From an uncultured Oscillospiraceae bacterium (GTDB taxonomy: Bacteria; Bacillota; Clostridia; Oscillospirales; Ruminococcaceae): a DNA stretch of 20,141 nt. The stretch spans positions 1-20,141 of the forward strand of contig CAKSKG010000033.1 in the NCBI GenBank assembly GCA_934464775.1, written 5' to 3'. A model generated the notes under the pieces. It saw nothing but the letters and a program-made list of their open reading frames with translations, searched no databases and had not been told where the DNA came from. The translations under genes were made by a program, and so were the position numbers. Shown one piece after another: positions 6,779 through 14,280 of the stretch; the stretch's first letter is position 1; every line of letters begins with the position of its first letter.

Positions 6779-7726
6779 TTATTCGGCTGTAATGCTGCCC
6801 GAATCAAAATTCAGAGTGTATTCTATCTCGTATGGCGTGCTCATGGCGGTGGTGTCCGCAGAAACAGGCATATTGTAATCAAAGCCTGTTACGGGAATGA
6901 TAAATTCGGAACCGTTCTCCGTGCTTACGGGAAGATACTTTTCTCCGTTCACAAGCATATAATCGTAATTTGAACTGCTCCATAAAATGTCCGCAGAGGC
7001 TTCGCCGTTCTCAATAGTGAGCTTTGCGGGAGACTGTACCGAAGCACGTCCCGAACCGCCCGAAAGCGTTACTTCAACAGTGTATTCACCGTCGGCAAGA
7101 CCAAGATCTGCGGCGGTTTTTACAATACCCTCGCCGAATGCTTCAACGGGAAGCGAATCTGCTCTGAAAAGCAGGGTGCGGTCATACCAGATCTCCTTTT
7201 TCTTGCTGAATGCCGCACAGCTTATGCCCGAATCAAGAGCCTCAACGGGAACTGTAAAGGTGTGCTCACCGTCGGAATTTTCCTCGTATGGGATATAGCT
7301 GCTCTCGTCGGCAGCCGCAGCTTCATCGGCTGTGCCCATGAAAACATACAGATATCCCTTGCCGCCCATTGTCATTTCAGCGGTCATTTTTCCGTCGGAA
7401 ACGGTGAGAGCGCATTTTGTGATGTTGAACATTGATGAACTGGAATCCACCGTCACATCATATGTGCCGTCCTTGATGTCGCTGCCGTATATGGGGACCA
7501 TTCCCTCTTCAACAACTTCCTCGGCGGAAACTGTCTGAACGGTGTCCTCGGAAGCTTCCGTTTCGGAAACGGACTCTGTGTCTGAAACAGCCGACTCTTC
7601 GGCAGATGTTTCGGATAATACTTCCGATGTGTTTTCGGAAGAAGCAGCGCCGTCCTGTGAGCCGCATGAGGATAACATCATTGCGGCAGTGAATGCCGAA
7701 AGCAAAGCGATAAATTTGTTTTTCAT
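6779..7726 (-). CDS. Lipoprotein with two repeated NEAT/Shp-like beta domains
   Basis: The 315-residue product begins with a lipoprotein signal peptide with lipobox LSSC (Cys21), then a Ser/Glu-rich tether to about residue 75. Two related domains of about 110 residues follow. Each has DGxYxVxV, then an LTV.DG or LTIENG strand, then an aromatic-rich strand (GKGYLYVFMG in the first, SSSNYDYMLVNG in the second). This pattern recalls NEAT or Shp-type heme-binding beta-sandwich domains, but the match is by eye and could be wrong. It lies about 100 bases downstream of the CbiK-like lipoprotein on the same strand, with a GC-rich hairpin between them, so it probably shares the cobalamin riboswitch transcript. 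A role in binding a tetrapyrrole or metal at the cell surface is inferred from that context. GGAAG precedes the ATG. Confidence 0.7.
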   Translation of the reverse strand: MKNKFIALLSAFTAAMMLSSCGSQDGAASSENTSEVLSETSAEESAVSDTESVSETEASEDTVQTVSAEEVVEEGMVPIYGSDIKDGTYDVTVDSSSSMFNITKCALTVSDGKMTAEMTMGGKGYLYVFMGTADEAAAADESSYIPYEENSDGEHTFTVPVEALDSGISCAAFSKKKEIWYDRTLLFRADSLPVEAFGEGIVKTAADLGLADGEYTVEVTLSGGSGRASVQSPAKLTIENGEASADILWSSSNYDYMLVNGEKYLPVSTENGSEFIIPVTGFDYNMPVSADTTAMSTPYEIEYTLNFDSGSITAE

Positions 7727-7764
7727 GGTAACACTTCCAAAATAGTCAGATTTTTAACAGATAA

Positions 7765-7782
7765 GGCGGCATTTCTGCCGCC
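7765..7782. terminator. Intercistronic GC-rich hairpin
   Basis: GGCGGCA-TTTC-TGCCGCC forms a perfect 7 bp stem between the cbiK-like gene and the downstream lipoprotein. On the minus strand the following bases are TTATCTG rather than a clean T-run, so it may be an attenuator or RNA-stability element rather than a full terminator. Confidence 0.6.
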
Positions 7783-7830
7783 CTGTCATTTTTATACTAT
7801 ATATAAATAATGCCGGAACAACTTTGCCGA

Positions 7831-8922
7831 TTATTCAGCTATGGAATCAATGGCAGCCTGTGCGTGATCTACATAGATCTGACGGATAGCTTCGTTCTCG
7901 CCAAGACCTCTGAGCAGGCAGGTAACCTCGTAGCCTGCGTCCTCGAATGTCTTTTTCCAGGAACCGTCCTCATCGCCTGCCATGTCGTTGTTTGCGTGGT
8001 CGCCTGCAACTACCATAAGGGGTTCAAGAACTACCTTCTTGTAATCGCCTGCCTGAACCTTTGCAAGAACATCATCAAGTGAGGGAGCAGCTTCAACTGT
8101 ACCTACGAAATAGTTCTCGTAGCCGTCAGCTGTGAGCATATCCTGCATCTTCTGATAGATCTCGTTGGAAGCAGCCTCTGTGCCGTGACCCATGAAGCAG
8201 ATAGCTGTCTCACCGTCATCATACTCGGCTGTCCATTCTGTGATAGCCTTTTCAACTCTTGCAAAGTCATCATCGGAAGAGAGCAGAGGCTCGCCGAATA
8301 CTACCTTCTCAAAAGCGTCTGCATAATTGCCTACTTCAGACTTCAGCTCGTCATATTCAAGACCGTGCATAAGGTGTGTGGGCTGAACGACCAGTGTCTT
8401 TACGCCGTTGTCAACAGCTCTTGTGAGGGCTGCGTTTACATCGTCGATAAGAATGCCGTCACGTCTGTTAACGTGATCGATAATGATGTTGGCTGTAAAG
8501 CCTCTTCTTACGGAATAATCGGGGAAAGCTGCCTCAAGATCATTCTCGATAGCGCCGATAGTAAGACGGCGGCTGTCGTTGAAGCTTGTGCCGAAGCTGA
8601 GAACAAGCAGCTCGTTGTCGCCGATATCGTCCTGATTGCGGATATTGTCAAGAGAAGCGTCGCCTGTATCGTAGTTTTCCTCGTCGTCAGCCTCTTCTTC
8701 GGTTTCAGCTTCTGTTTCATCAGCTGCCTCTGTCTCTGCCTCTGTTGTTTCCTCGGCAGAAGTTTCCTCGGCTGCTTCAGCTGTTTCGGAAACAGTCTCC
8801 TCGGCAGCGGAAGTTGTTGTGTCGGAAGCATCGGAAGTATCCGAAGTGTTTCCGCAGGCGGTCATAGCCGCAGCAACAACAAATGACATGATTACAGCAA
8901 GTTCCTTTTTCATCTTTTTCAT
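7831..8922 (-). CDS. cbiK: Exported CbiK-type cobalt/iron chelatase lipoprotein
   Basis: This 363-residue protein has a lipobox MTAC (Cys23) and an acidic Thr/Glu-rich tether (24-100), followed by a CbiK-family class II chelatase domain. The family signature LLVLSFGTSFNDSRRLTIG opens the domain. Predicted metal ligands are His246 in FMGHGTE, Glu278 in GTVEAAPS and His309 in VAGDHANNDMAGDEDGSWK, matching in order and spacing the His-Glu-His site of CbiK chelatases. Cytoplasmic CbiK inserts cobalt into sirohydrochlorin in the anaerobic B12 pathway; this one is exported and tethered outside the membrane. An exported CbiK is known in Desulfovibrio, where it has been linked to iron/heme handling. 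No other cobalamin synthesis gene is in the window. A cobalamin riboswitch with terminator lies upstream, and GGAGG precedes the start. Confidence 0.9.
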   Translation of the reverse strand: MKKMKKELAVIMSFVVAAAMTACGNTSDTSDASDTTTSAAEETVSETAEAAEETSAEETTEAETEAADETEAETEEEADDEENYDTGDASLDNIRNQDDIGDNELLVLSFGTSFNDSRRLTIGAIENDLEAAFPDYSVRRGFTANIIIDHVNRRDGILIDDVNAALTRAVDNGVKTLVVQPTHLMHGLEYDELKSEVGNYADAFEKVVFGEPLLSSDDDFARVEKAITEWTAEYDDGETAICFMGHGTEAASNEIYQKMQDMLTADGYENYFVGTVEAAPSLDDVLAKVQAGDYKKVVLEPLMVVAGDHANNDMAGDEDGSWKKTFEDAGYEVTCLLRGLGENEAIRQIYVDHAQAAIDSIAE

Positions 8923-8998
8923 AGTAAATTTCCTCCAATCGTACCTGATCGGAGATATTGTGTATACGGGTGCGGACAGATCCTACCCGTGCGTAAAT

Positions 8999-9028
8999 AA
9001 AAAATGCCCTCTTCATCGGAAAAAGGCA
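8999..9028 (-). terminator. Terminator in the riboswitch expression platform
   Basis: Read on the minus strand, TGCCTTTTTC-CGAT-GAAGAGGGCA forms a 10 bp stem (two wobbles) with a tetraloop, immediately followed by six T. It lies between the cobalamin aptamer and the cbiK-like start, about 77 bases before the ATG. A second hairpin (9038-9059, AAGCTGTAT/ATACGGCTT) precedes it. Confidence 0.75.
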
Positions 9029-9124
9029 CAGCGAAACAAGCCGTATAAAAATACAGCTTTTTTACGTACGATCAATACCTCGTGATCCGAAAACAACATA
9101 ACAGCTATTTTCTGTACTGACAAA

Positions 9125-9310
9125 CGGCAGGTTTCCCGGCTCACGGATCATCGCATAAGAGCAGGTCTTCCCGATTTCTCAGTGACCGTGCCATAGCGGC
9201 ACAATTGCTCCAAGCTCCCCGAATACGGTGACGAGATCGTGCAGGATTCTCACCTGCTTCCCTTTTACCCGCAGCCCTCACAGCAAAGCTGATCCCTGCG
9301 GCACCGTTCA
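9125..9310 (-). promoter_or_regulatory. Cobalamin riboswitch
   Basis: Read on the minus strand, the conserved elements occur in order: GGGAAGCAGGTGAGAATCC (9262-9244), the CCGT and GGGGAGC region, GTCACTG (9186-9180) followed by CGGGAAG, and the B12 box AGCCGGGAAACCTGCC (9141-9126). These match the cobalamin riboswitch aptamer closely. It sits about 200 bases upstream of the cbiK-like lipoprotein, with a terminator between, so cobalamin should reduce transcription of that gene and its partner. Confidence 0.94.
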
Positions 9311-9366
9311 TCTATTCAATTTTAATTTTTTCATTTTAGGGTGATGTATACAAAACCACAAGTTTC

Positions 9367-9394
9367 AGTATACCATAAAATCCGTGATTTGCAA
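9367..9394 (-). promoter_or_regulatory. Promoter of the riboswitch-cbiK transcript
   Basis: On the minus strand, TTGCAA (9394-9389) and TATACT (9372-9367) have a 16-base spacer. The predicted start near 9360 lies about 50 bases before the aptamer. Confidence 0.7.
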
Positions 9395-9486
9395 GCTTTT
9401 CACGCAAGAATTATCATTTTACACTAAAGTTTATATGTATAATTCCTGCCGCTTGTGGATTTTACTGCGCAAAAATGACGTTTTTA

Positions 9487-10836
9487 TTACCTTGTAAGGT
9501 CCTTGACCCACTTGTATTTCTTATAATGATACAATGTCCAGGGTATTTTTCCAACCTCGTCAAGACAGGTGCAGGCATATACCACCACAGGCTGCCAGCC
9601 GAACACGAATGTTCCCAGCGCCGCCAGCGGAACTGCCAGACACCACATACATACCGCAAGACTGTACAGATCGTAGAGAGTATCTCCGCCTGCGGAAAAA
9701 ATGCCGTTTATAAGTATCGTGTTCACCGCACGTCCTATCATGTACACCGACATCACCAGCATAAGTCCGTTGAGTATCCTTACGGCTTCGGGAGTCAGCT
9801 TTACAAAGTGCGTTATCACAGGAGTAAAAAGCAGCATGATGCCAGTTGAGATAAATCCGATAACAAAGGCTATGCCCACAAGTCTGTCGCCGTATTTTTT
9901 CGCCGTGTCAAGCTGCGCCGCTCCCAGCTCGTTTCCGATAAGTATTCCGCCGCCAACGGCCATGCCGTCGGTGATGCAGCAGATAAGATCTCTCACAACA
10001 GCCGCGACCGAATTTGCCGCAGCCGCATCTGTTCCCATGTGTCCCATAAAGGCAGTGTAGGACGTAAATCCGATGCCCCATACAAGACCTGCTCCCAGAA
10101 GCGGCAGCATTACCTTGCGGTAATCTTTGAAAAGCAGAGGCGTTCTGTTGAAGAAATGCCTGAAATCGGGACGTATAAATCCCTTACGATTGAACAGTAT
10201 AACGCAGACCGTAAGCTCGATCACTCTTGTTATCGCAGTGGCTGTCGCCGCACCACGAACGCTCATTGCCGGAAGTCCGAAAAGTCCGTATATCAGGATC
10301 GTATTAAGGATTATGTTTATTACCACCGCAGAGGAGCTTACAGCCGCAGTGTACTTCTGATGTCCGCTGACCTTCATTATCGTAAGACAGCTCTGGGAAA
10401 ATCCCGTAAGCAGATATGAAAATGCCGATATTTTCAGATATTGTACGCCCAGGTCAATAAGCACCTGCTCGTCGGTGAATATCCCCATAAGCTGCCGAGG
10501 AAAAAATTCGCAGGCGGCAAAGAATATCAGCGATATAGTCATGCCCAGCTTTAAGCAGATGTGGAATATCTTCACAAGCGTTTTGCGGTCGTCCTTGCCG
10601 TAGTATTGAGCGCCCAGGACAGATGCGGTGACAACAACGCCGCTGAGTATCATGTTCTGGATAAATTGTATCTGGGTCGCAAGAGTAACGGCTGCCATGG
10701 CGTTCTGTTCAACGCCGCCAAGCATAAGAGCGTCCGCCACCGCAACAAGCGCAAGCATAAGGCTCTGGATAGTGGCAGGAACAGTGTACTGAAATAATTT
10801 TCGGTAAAAAAATTTGTCGGTAAAAATTTTCTTCAT
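9487..10836 (-). CDS. MATE-family multidrug/metabolite efflux transporter
   Basis: This 449-residue polytopic protein has the duplicated six-helix MatE layout: first half from FQYTVPATIQSLMLALVAVADALMLG with VTLATQIQF, second half around LPLLGAGLVWGIGFTSYTAFMG with AAAANSVAAVVRDL and GGGILIGNELG. It should export cationic compounds or metabolites using an ion gradient; the substrate is unknown. The start at 10836 is preferred over an upstream ATG because GGGGTGA lies 5 bases before it. It sits between the CbiK unit and the FecBCD-type importer but is transcribed from its own likely promoter, so a functional link is only possible. No clear terminator follows before the next promoter at 9394. 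Confidence 0.92.
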   Translation of the reverse strand: MKKIFTDKFFYRKLFQYTVPATIQSLMLALVAVADALMLGGVEQNAMAAVTLATQIQFIQNMILSGVVVTASVLGAQYYGKDDRKTLVKIFHICLKLGMTISLIFFAACEFFPRQLMGIFTDEQVLIDLGVQYLKISAFSYLLTGFSQSCLTIMKVSGHQKYTAAVSSSAVVINIILNTILIYGLFGLPAMSVRGAATATAITRVIELTVCVILFNRKGFIRPDFRHFFNRTPLLFKDYRKVMLPLLGAGLVWGIGFTSYTAFMGHMGTDAAAANSVAAVVRDLICCITDGMAVGGGILIGNELGAAQLDTAKKYGDRLVGIAFVIGFISTGIMLLFTPVITHFVKLTPEAVRILNGLMLVMSVYMIGRAVNTILINGIFSAGGDTLYDLYSLAVCMWCLAVPLAALGTFVFGWQPVVVYACTCLDEVGKIPWTLYHYKKYKWVKDLTR

Positions 10837-10922
10837 AAGGTCACCCCAATTAATATGTAAAAATGATCGGCAATGATTTTCAAAGCTTTTGATTCCCCGT
10901 CGGGAGAACTGCAATAAGACCG

Positions 10923-10951
10923 ATTATACAGCAAAAATCCAAGCAATGCAA
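10923..10951 (-). promoter_or_regulatory. Probable promoter of the MATE gene
   Basis: TATAAT on the minus strand (10928-10923) has TTGCAT 17 bases upstream (10951-10946). The -10 is perfect and the -35 is weak beyond TTG. Confidence 0.55.
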
Positions 10952-11059
10952 TAACAAAAGAATCACAGAAATATTAAAGTTCACCTCAAAAAACCTCCGG
11001 CTAAAGCCTTAGCACCTCAGATGCGACCTAAAGAAAATCACGCAGAAACGGGAAAAATG

Positions 11060-11088
11060 TTGACAAGCTCAAATGTCAATGCTATAAT
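11060..11088 (+). promoter_or_regulatory. Consensus sigma-A promoter of the ABC importer operon
   Basis: TTGACA (11060-11065) and TATAAT (11083-11088) with a 17-base spacer are a perfect consensus match. The predicted leader is only about 25 bases, leaving no room for a riboswitch. An AAATGTCAATGC segment in the spacer might hold an operator, but no recognisable Fur box was identified. Confidence 0.9.
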
Positions 11089-11120
11089 GTTCAAAGAATT
11101 GATTCAAGGAGTTTTTGTTG

Positions 11121-12278
11121 ATGAAAATAAAAAAATATATCCTGCCGATAATGCTGATAACAGCTGTATCGGCACTTTCGGGCTGTGCGGAAAACAATCC
11201 CGAATCGGAAAGCGATGCGCCGCCGCAGCTTGTTTTCAGCGAAAGCGCAGAGCTTATGTATGCAAATCAGTTTTCAATAGACCGCTATGAGGGCGGCTAT
11301 TCACTTATATCCACAGCCGACGGCGGAAAGTATCTTATCGTGCCGCATGAAGCGGAAGTCCCCGAGGATTTGGATTCGGACACGAAAATAATCAGACAAA
11401 GCTGCGGCAATATCTATCTTGCGGCAACATCCGTAATGGGACTTTTCGATGCGCTGGACGAATGCGGTCAGATCCGTTTTTCGGGCACAAAGGCGGAAAA
11501 CTGGTATATCCCCTCCGCCCGTGAGGCTATGGAAAAGGGCGATATCCTTTATGCGGGAAAATACCGTGAGCCTGATTATGAGCTGCTTGTCTCCGAGGAC
11601 TGCCGCCTTTCGATACAGTCCACGATGATAAACCACACCCCCGAGGTCAAGGAAAAGCTTGAAGAGCTTGGGATAACCGTTTTCACCGACCTTTCCAGCT
11701 ACGAGGAACACCCTCTCGGCAGAAGCGAATGGATAAAGGTATACGGTGAAATGACGGGACAGCAGGAAAAGGCGGAAGAGCTGTTCAATGAGCAGGTAAG
11801 CTATCTTGATTCGGGAGACGCCTTTGAAAGCACGGGAAAGACCGCCGTTTATTTCTACGTTTCCGATTCGGGTCAGATAGTCACAAGAAAATCGGGCGAT
11901 TATGTAACGAAAATGATCGAGCTTGCAGGCGGAGAAAATGTCTTTTACGATCTGGGCAGCGGCAGCGCTTCCTCTTCCGTTACAATGGAGCCAGAAAAAT
12001 TCTACGAAACAGCAAAGGACGCCGATTTTATCATATATAACAGCACCATAAGCGGCAGCCTTTCCTCACTGGACGAGCTTATCGGAAAATATCCCCTGCT
12101 GACGGATTTCAAGGCAGTGCAGAACGGAAATGTTTGGTGTACCTCCGACAATCTTTTTCAGGAAACAATGAAGCTGGGTGTGATAATTCACGATATGAAC
12201 TCCGTTTTCACAGGCAATACCGACAGCAATCCTCCCGAATTTTTATATCATCTTGAAAGCGGTGAAGCAGTTGAATAA
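11121..12278 (+). CDS. FecB/BtuF-type substrate-binding lipoprotein
   Basis: This 385-residue protein has a signal peptide ending in lipobox ALSGC (Cys22). The remainder fits the two-lobed periplasmic-binding-protein fold of the siderophore/heme/cobalamin class: lobe 1 with STADGGKYLIVPHEAEVPED, a connecting helix near VKEKLEELGI, and lobe 2 with TAVYFYVSDSGQIVTR, GDYVTKMIELAGGENVFYD and a KADFIIYNS-like strand. The start ATG at 11121 is preferred over an upstream TTG because AAGGAG lies 9 bases before it. It overlaps the permease gene, so it belongs to one operon with the FecCD permease and ATPase. Ligand is not determined; an iron chelate, heme or cobalamin are all possible for the class. 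Confidence 0.9.
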   Translation: MKIKKYILPIMLITAVSALSGCAENNPESESDAPPQLVFSESAELMYANQFSIDRYEGGYSLISTADGGKYLIVPHEAEVPEDLDSDTKIIRQSCGNIYLAATSVMGLFDALDECGQIRFSGTKAENWYIPSAREAMEKGDILYAGKYREPDYELLVSEDCRLSIQSTMINHTPEVKEKLEELGITVFTDLSSYEEHPLGRSEWIKVYGEMTGQQEKAEELFNEQVSYLDSGDAFESTGKTAVYFYVSDSGQIVTRKSGDYVTKMIELAGGENVFYDLGSGSASSSVTMEPEKFYETAKDADFIIYNSTISGSLSSLDELIGKYPLLTDFKAVQNGNVWCTSDNLFQETMKLGVIIHDMNSVFTGNTDSNPPEFLYHLESGEAVE

Positions 12279-13284
12279 GGAAAAACGGCACTTTTCGGCG
12301 GTATTCCTGCTGCTGGCGGTGCTTATGATCGTTTCGCTGGCAATGAATATCTTCATCGGCAGTGCGGATATTTCCGTTTCCGAAGCGCTGAAAGTGCTTT
12401 TCGGCAAAGGCGAAGGAACTGCCGTGAATATACTGCTGAAAATTCGCATTCCCCGTGCGCTGGCGGCAATGCTGCTGGGAGGGGCGCTCTCCCTTTCGGG
12501 ATATCTTTTGCAGACGCTTTTCCACAATCCCATAGCAGGGCCTTTCGTGCTCGGCATCTCCTCGGGAGCAAAGCTTACCGTTTCAATAGTGACGATACTT
12601 TCCGTGAGCCTTTTTCATCGGACAGGAGCATTTGTCATGATACTTGCCGCATTCGTCGGCTCCATGCTTTCGCTGGGATTTATCCTGCTGCTTTCGGGCA
12701 AGGTGAAGCGTATGTCCATGCTGGTAGTGTGCGGAGTTACTATCGGATATATCTGCTCGGCAGTGACCGATCTCGTTGTGACCTTTGCGGACGATTCGGA
12801 TATAGTGAATCTTCACAACTGGTCAATGGGAACCTTTTCGGGAACGTCAATGAGCAACGTAAAAATAATGGCATTGACGGTTCTTGCGGCGTCAGCCTGC
12901 ACATTTTTGCTGTCAAAGCCGCTGGGAATATATCAGCTGGGAGAAAATTATGCGTCAAATGCAGGCGTAAGAGTGGGACTGCTCCGAAGCCTGATGATAG
13001 TCCTTTCGGGATTTCTTTCCGCAGTAGTCACCGCCTTTGCGGGGCCTGTTTCCTTTGTTGGAATTGCCGTGCCCCATATCATACGGTCAATCGCAAAGAC
13101 CTCGAAGCCTATTGTGCTTATCCCTGCCTGCTTTATGGGCGGAAGTATTTTCTGCATGATATGCGATATGATCGCACGAACGATATTCGCACCGACCGAA
13201 CTCAGCATAAGCACCGTCACCGCCATATTCGGTGCGCCTGTTGTGATAGTGGCAATGGTTCGCAGAAAGAAGGGTGAGCTGTAA
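12253..13284 (+). CDS. FecCD/BtuC-type ABC transporter permease
   Basis: The product of up to 343 residues has the FecCD family layout: IRIPRALAAMLLGGALSLSGYLLQTLFHNPIAGPFVLGISSGA near the start of the core, AGPVSFVGIAVPHIIRS in the second half (the conserved region contacting the ATPase), and a final GAPVVIVAMVRRKKGEL. About ten membrane helices are expected. The start is unclear: TTG at 12253, GTG at 12262 or TTG at 12271 are all in frame and overlap the end of the binding-protein gene, so translational coupling is likely. It overlaps the ATPase gene by one base (TAATG). Confidence 0.92.
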   Translation: MKAVKQLNKEKRHFSAVFLLLAVLMIVSLAMNIFIGSADISVSEALKVLFGKGEGTAVNILLKIRIPRALAAMLLGGALSLSGYLLQTLFHNPIAGPFVLGISSGAKLTVSIVTILSVSLFHRTGAFVMILAAFVGSMLSLGFILLLSGKVKRMSMLVVCGVTIGYICSAVTDLVVTFADDSDIVNLHNWSMGTFSGTSMSNVKIMALTVLAASACTFLLSKPLGIYQLGENYASNAGVRVGLLRSLMIVLSGFLSAVVTAFAGPVSFVGIAVPHIIRSIAKTSKPIVLIPACFMGGSIFCMICDMIARTIFAPTELSISTVTAIFGAPVVIVAMVRRKKGEL

Positions 13285-14054
13285 TGGAAAGCAATGATAT
13301 TTCCGTCAGGGCGGAAAATTTATCGGTGGGCTATGACAGCCCACTTATAAAGGATATCTGCTTCAACGTCCGCAGGGGCGAGATCATGACCCTTATCGGG
13401 CCCAATGCATCGGGAAAATCCACCATACTGAAAACCATAGCGGGATATCTCCGCAGACAGGGCGGAAAGGTCATAATAAGCGGCACAGAGGAAGACGAGC
13501 TGCTGCCAAAGGAACGGGCAAAAAAGCTGGCGGTTGTGCTGACCGACCGAATAAAGCCCGATATGATGACCTGCCGTGACGTGGTGGAAACGGGAAGATA
13601 CCCCTACACAGGCTATTTCGGCGTGCTTTCCGATGCAGACAAGGCGGCAGCGCAGCGTGCCGTCGAAACCGTGGATATCGCCGATTTTGCGGACAGGGAT
13701 TTCAACGCCATAAGCGACGGACAGCGGCAAAGGGTGATGCTTGCCCGTGCCATATGCCAGGAGCCTGAAATACTGATACTGGACGAGCCGACCTCTTACC
13801 TTGACATTCATCACAAGATATATTTTCTTGAGATACTCCGTCGGCTTGCCGATGAAAAAAAGCTGGCTGTGATAGTTTCCATGCACGAGCTGGAGCTTGC
13901 GGGAAAGATCGCCGACCATGCGGTGTGCATAAACGGCGGACGTGTCGTAAAGCAGGGACTTCCTACGGAGGTATTTACCGAAGAGGTCATACGGGACGTG
14001 TTCGACATCTCCCCCGAACTGTACGAAAAATATCTGTCGGATTATTACAAATAA
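13284..14054 (+). CDS. FecE/BtuD-type ABC transporter ATPase
   Basis: This 256-residue ATPase has Walker A GPNASGKST (39-47), signature ISDGQRQR (143-150, Asp in place of the first signature Gly), Walker B ILILDEPTSYLD (163-174) and switch His201 in SMHELE. Length and motif spacing are typical of iron-siderophore/cobalamin importers. The ATG overlaps the permease stop by one base, with GGTGAG upstream. Immediately after the stop codon begins a MITE-like inverted repeat, so the operon's 3' untranslated region is that element. Confidence 0.95.
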   Translation: MESNDISVRAENLSVGYDSPLIKDICFNVRRGEIMTLIGPNASGKSTILKTIAGYLRRQGGKVIISGTEEDELLPKERAKKLAVVLTDRIKPDMMTCRDVVETGRYPYTGYFGVLSDADKAAAQRAVETVDIADFADRDFNAISDGQRQRVMLARAICQEPEILILDEPTSYLDIHHKIYFLEILRRLADEKKLAVIVSMHELELAGKIADHAVCINGGRVVKQGLPTEVFTEEVIRDVFDISPELYEKYLSDYYK

Positions 14055-14216
14055 GAACCTGTCTTCATAAGAAATGTATGCGGATTTTCGAGCATAATTT
14101 TGTTGCAGACAAGGCAAAAATCCGCAGGCGTGCTGCCGCACGGCAAGGATTTTTAACGCAGTATGCAGCAAAATTTGCCGAAAAGACGTGTGCATATGCT
14201 TATGAAGACAGGTTCT
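14054..14216. mobile_element. 163 bp MITE-like inverted-repeat element
   Basis: Perfect 18 bp terminal inverted repeats AGAACCTGTCTTCATAAG (14054-14071) and CTTATGAAGACAGGTTCT (14199-14216) bound a short non-coding interior. The interior carries a second inverted theme: GCAAAAATCCGCAG around 14116 and GGCAAGGATTTTTAACG around 14142. No transposase is inside. The left end coincides with the last base of the ATPase stop codon. No clear target-site duplication is visible. A strong folded 3' untranslated region is the alternative reading. Confidence 0.75.
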
Positions 14217-14226
14217 AAGCCTTACA

Positions 14227-14280
14227 AAAACAATGCTCACTGACGAAAGCATTTCACTTTCGTCGGTGAGCATTTGTTTT
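14227..14280. terminator. Bidirectional rho-independent terminator
   Basis: A long stem pairs 14227-14249 with 14257-14280 (AATGCTCACTGACGAAAG against CTTTCGTCGGTGAGCATT, with one wobble and one bulge), with a 7-base loop and A/T tracts at both ends. It overlaps the stop codon of the minus-strand FecR-repeat gene and follows the plus-strand ABC operon. Confidence 0.88.

Noticed and set aside
8185..8886. 233-codon plus-strand frame rich in Cys and Leu opposite the CbiK gene
   Set aside because: It is an antisense shadow of the CbiK domain and its Thr/Glu-rich tether.
13320..14273. 317-codon minus-strand open frame opposite the ABC ATPase
   Set aside because: The plus-strand ATPase has all family motifs. 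The antisense frame has no recognisable domain and runs through the MITE-like repeat.
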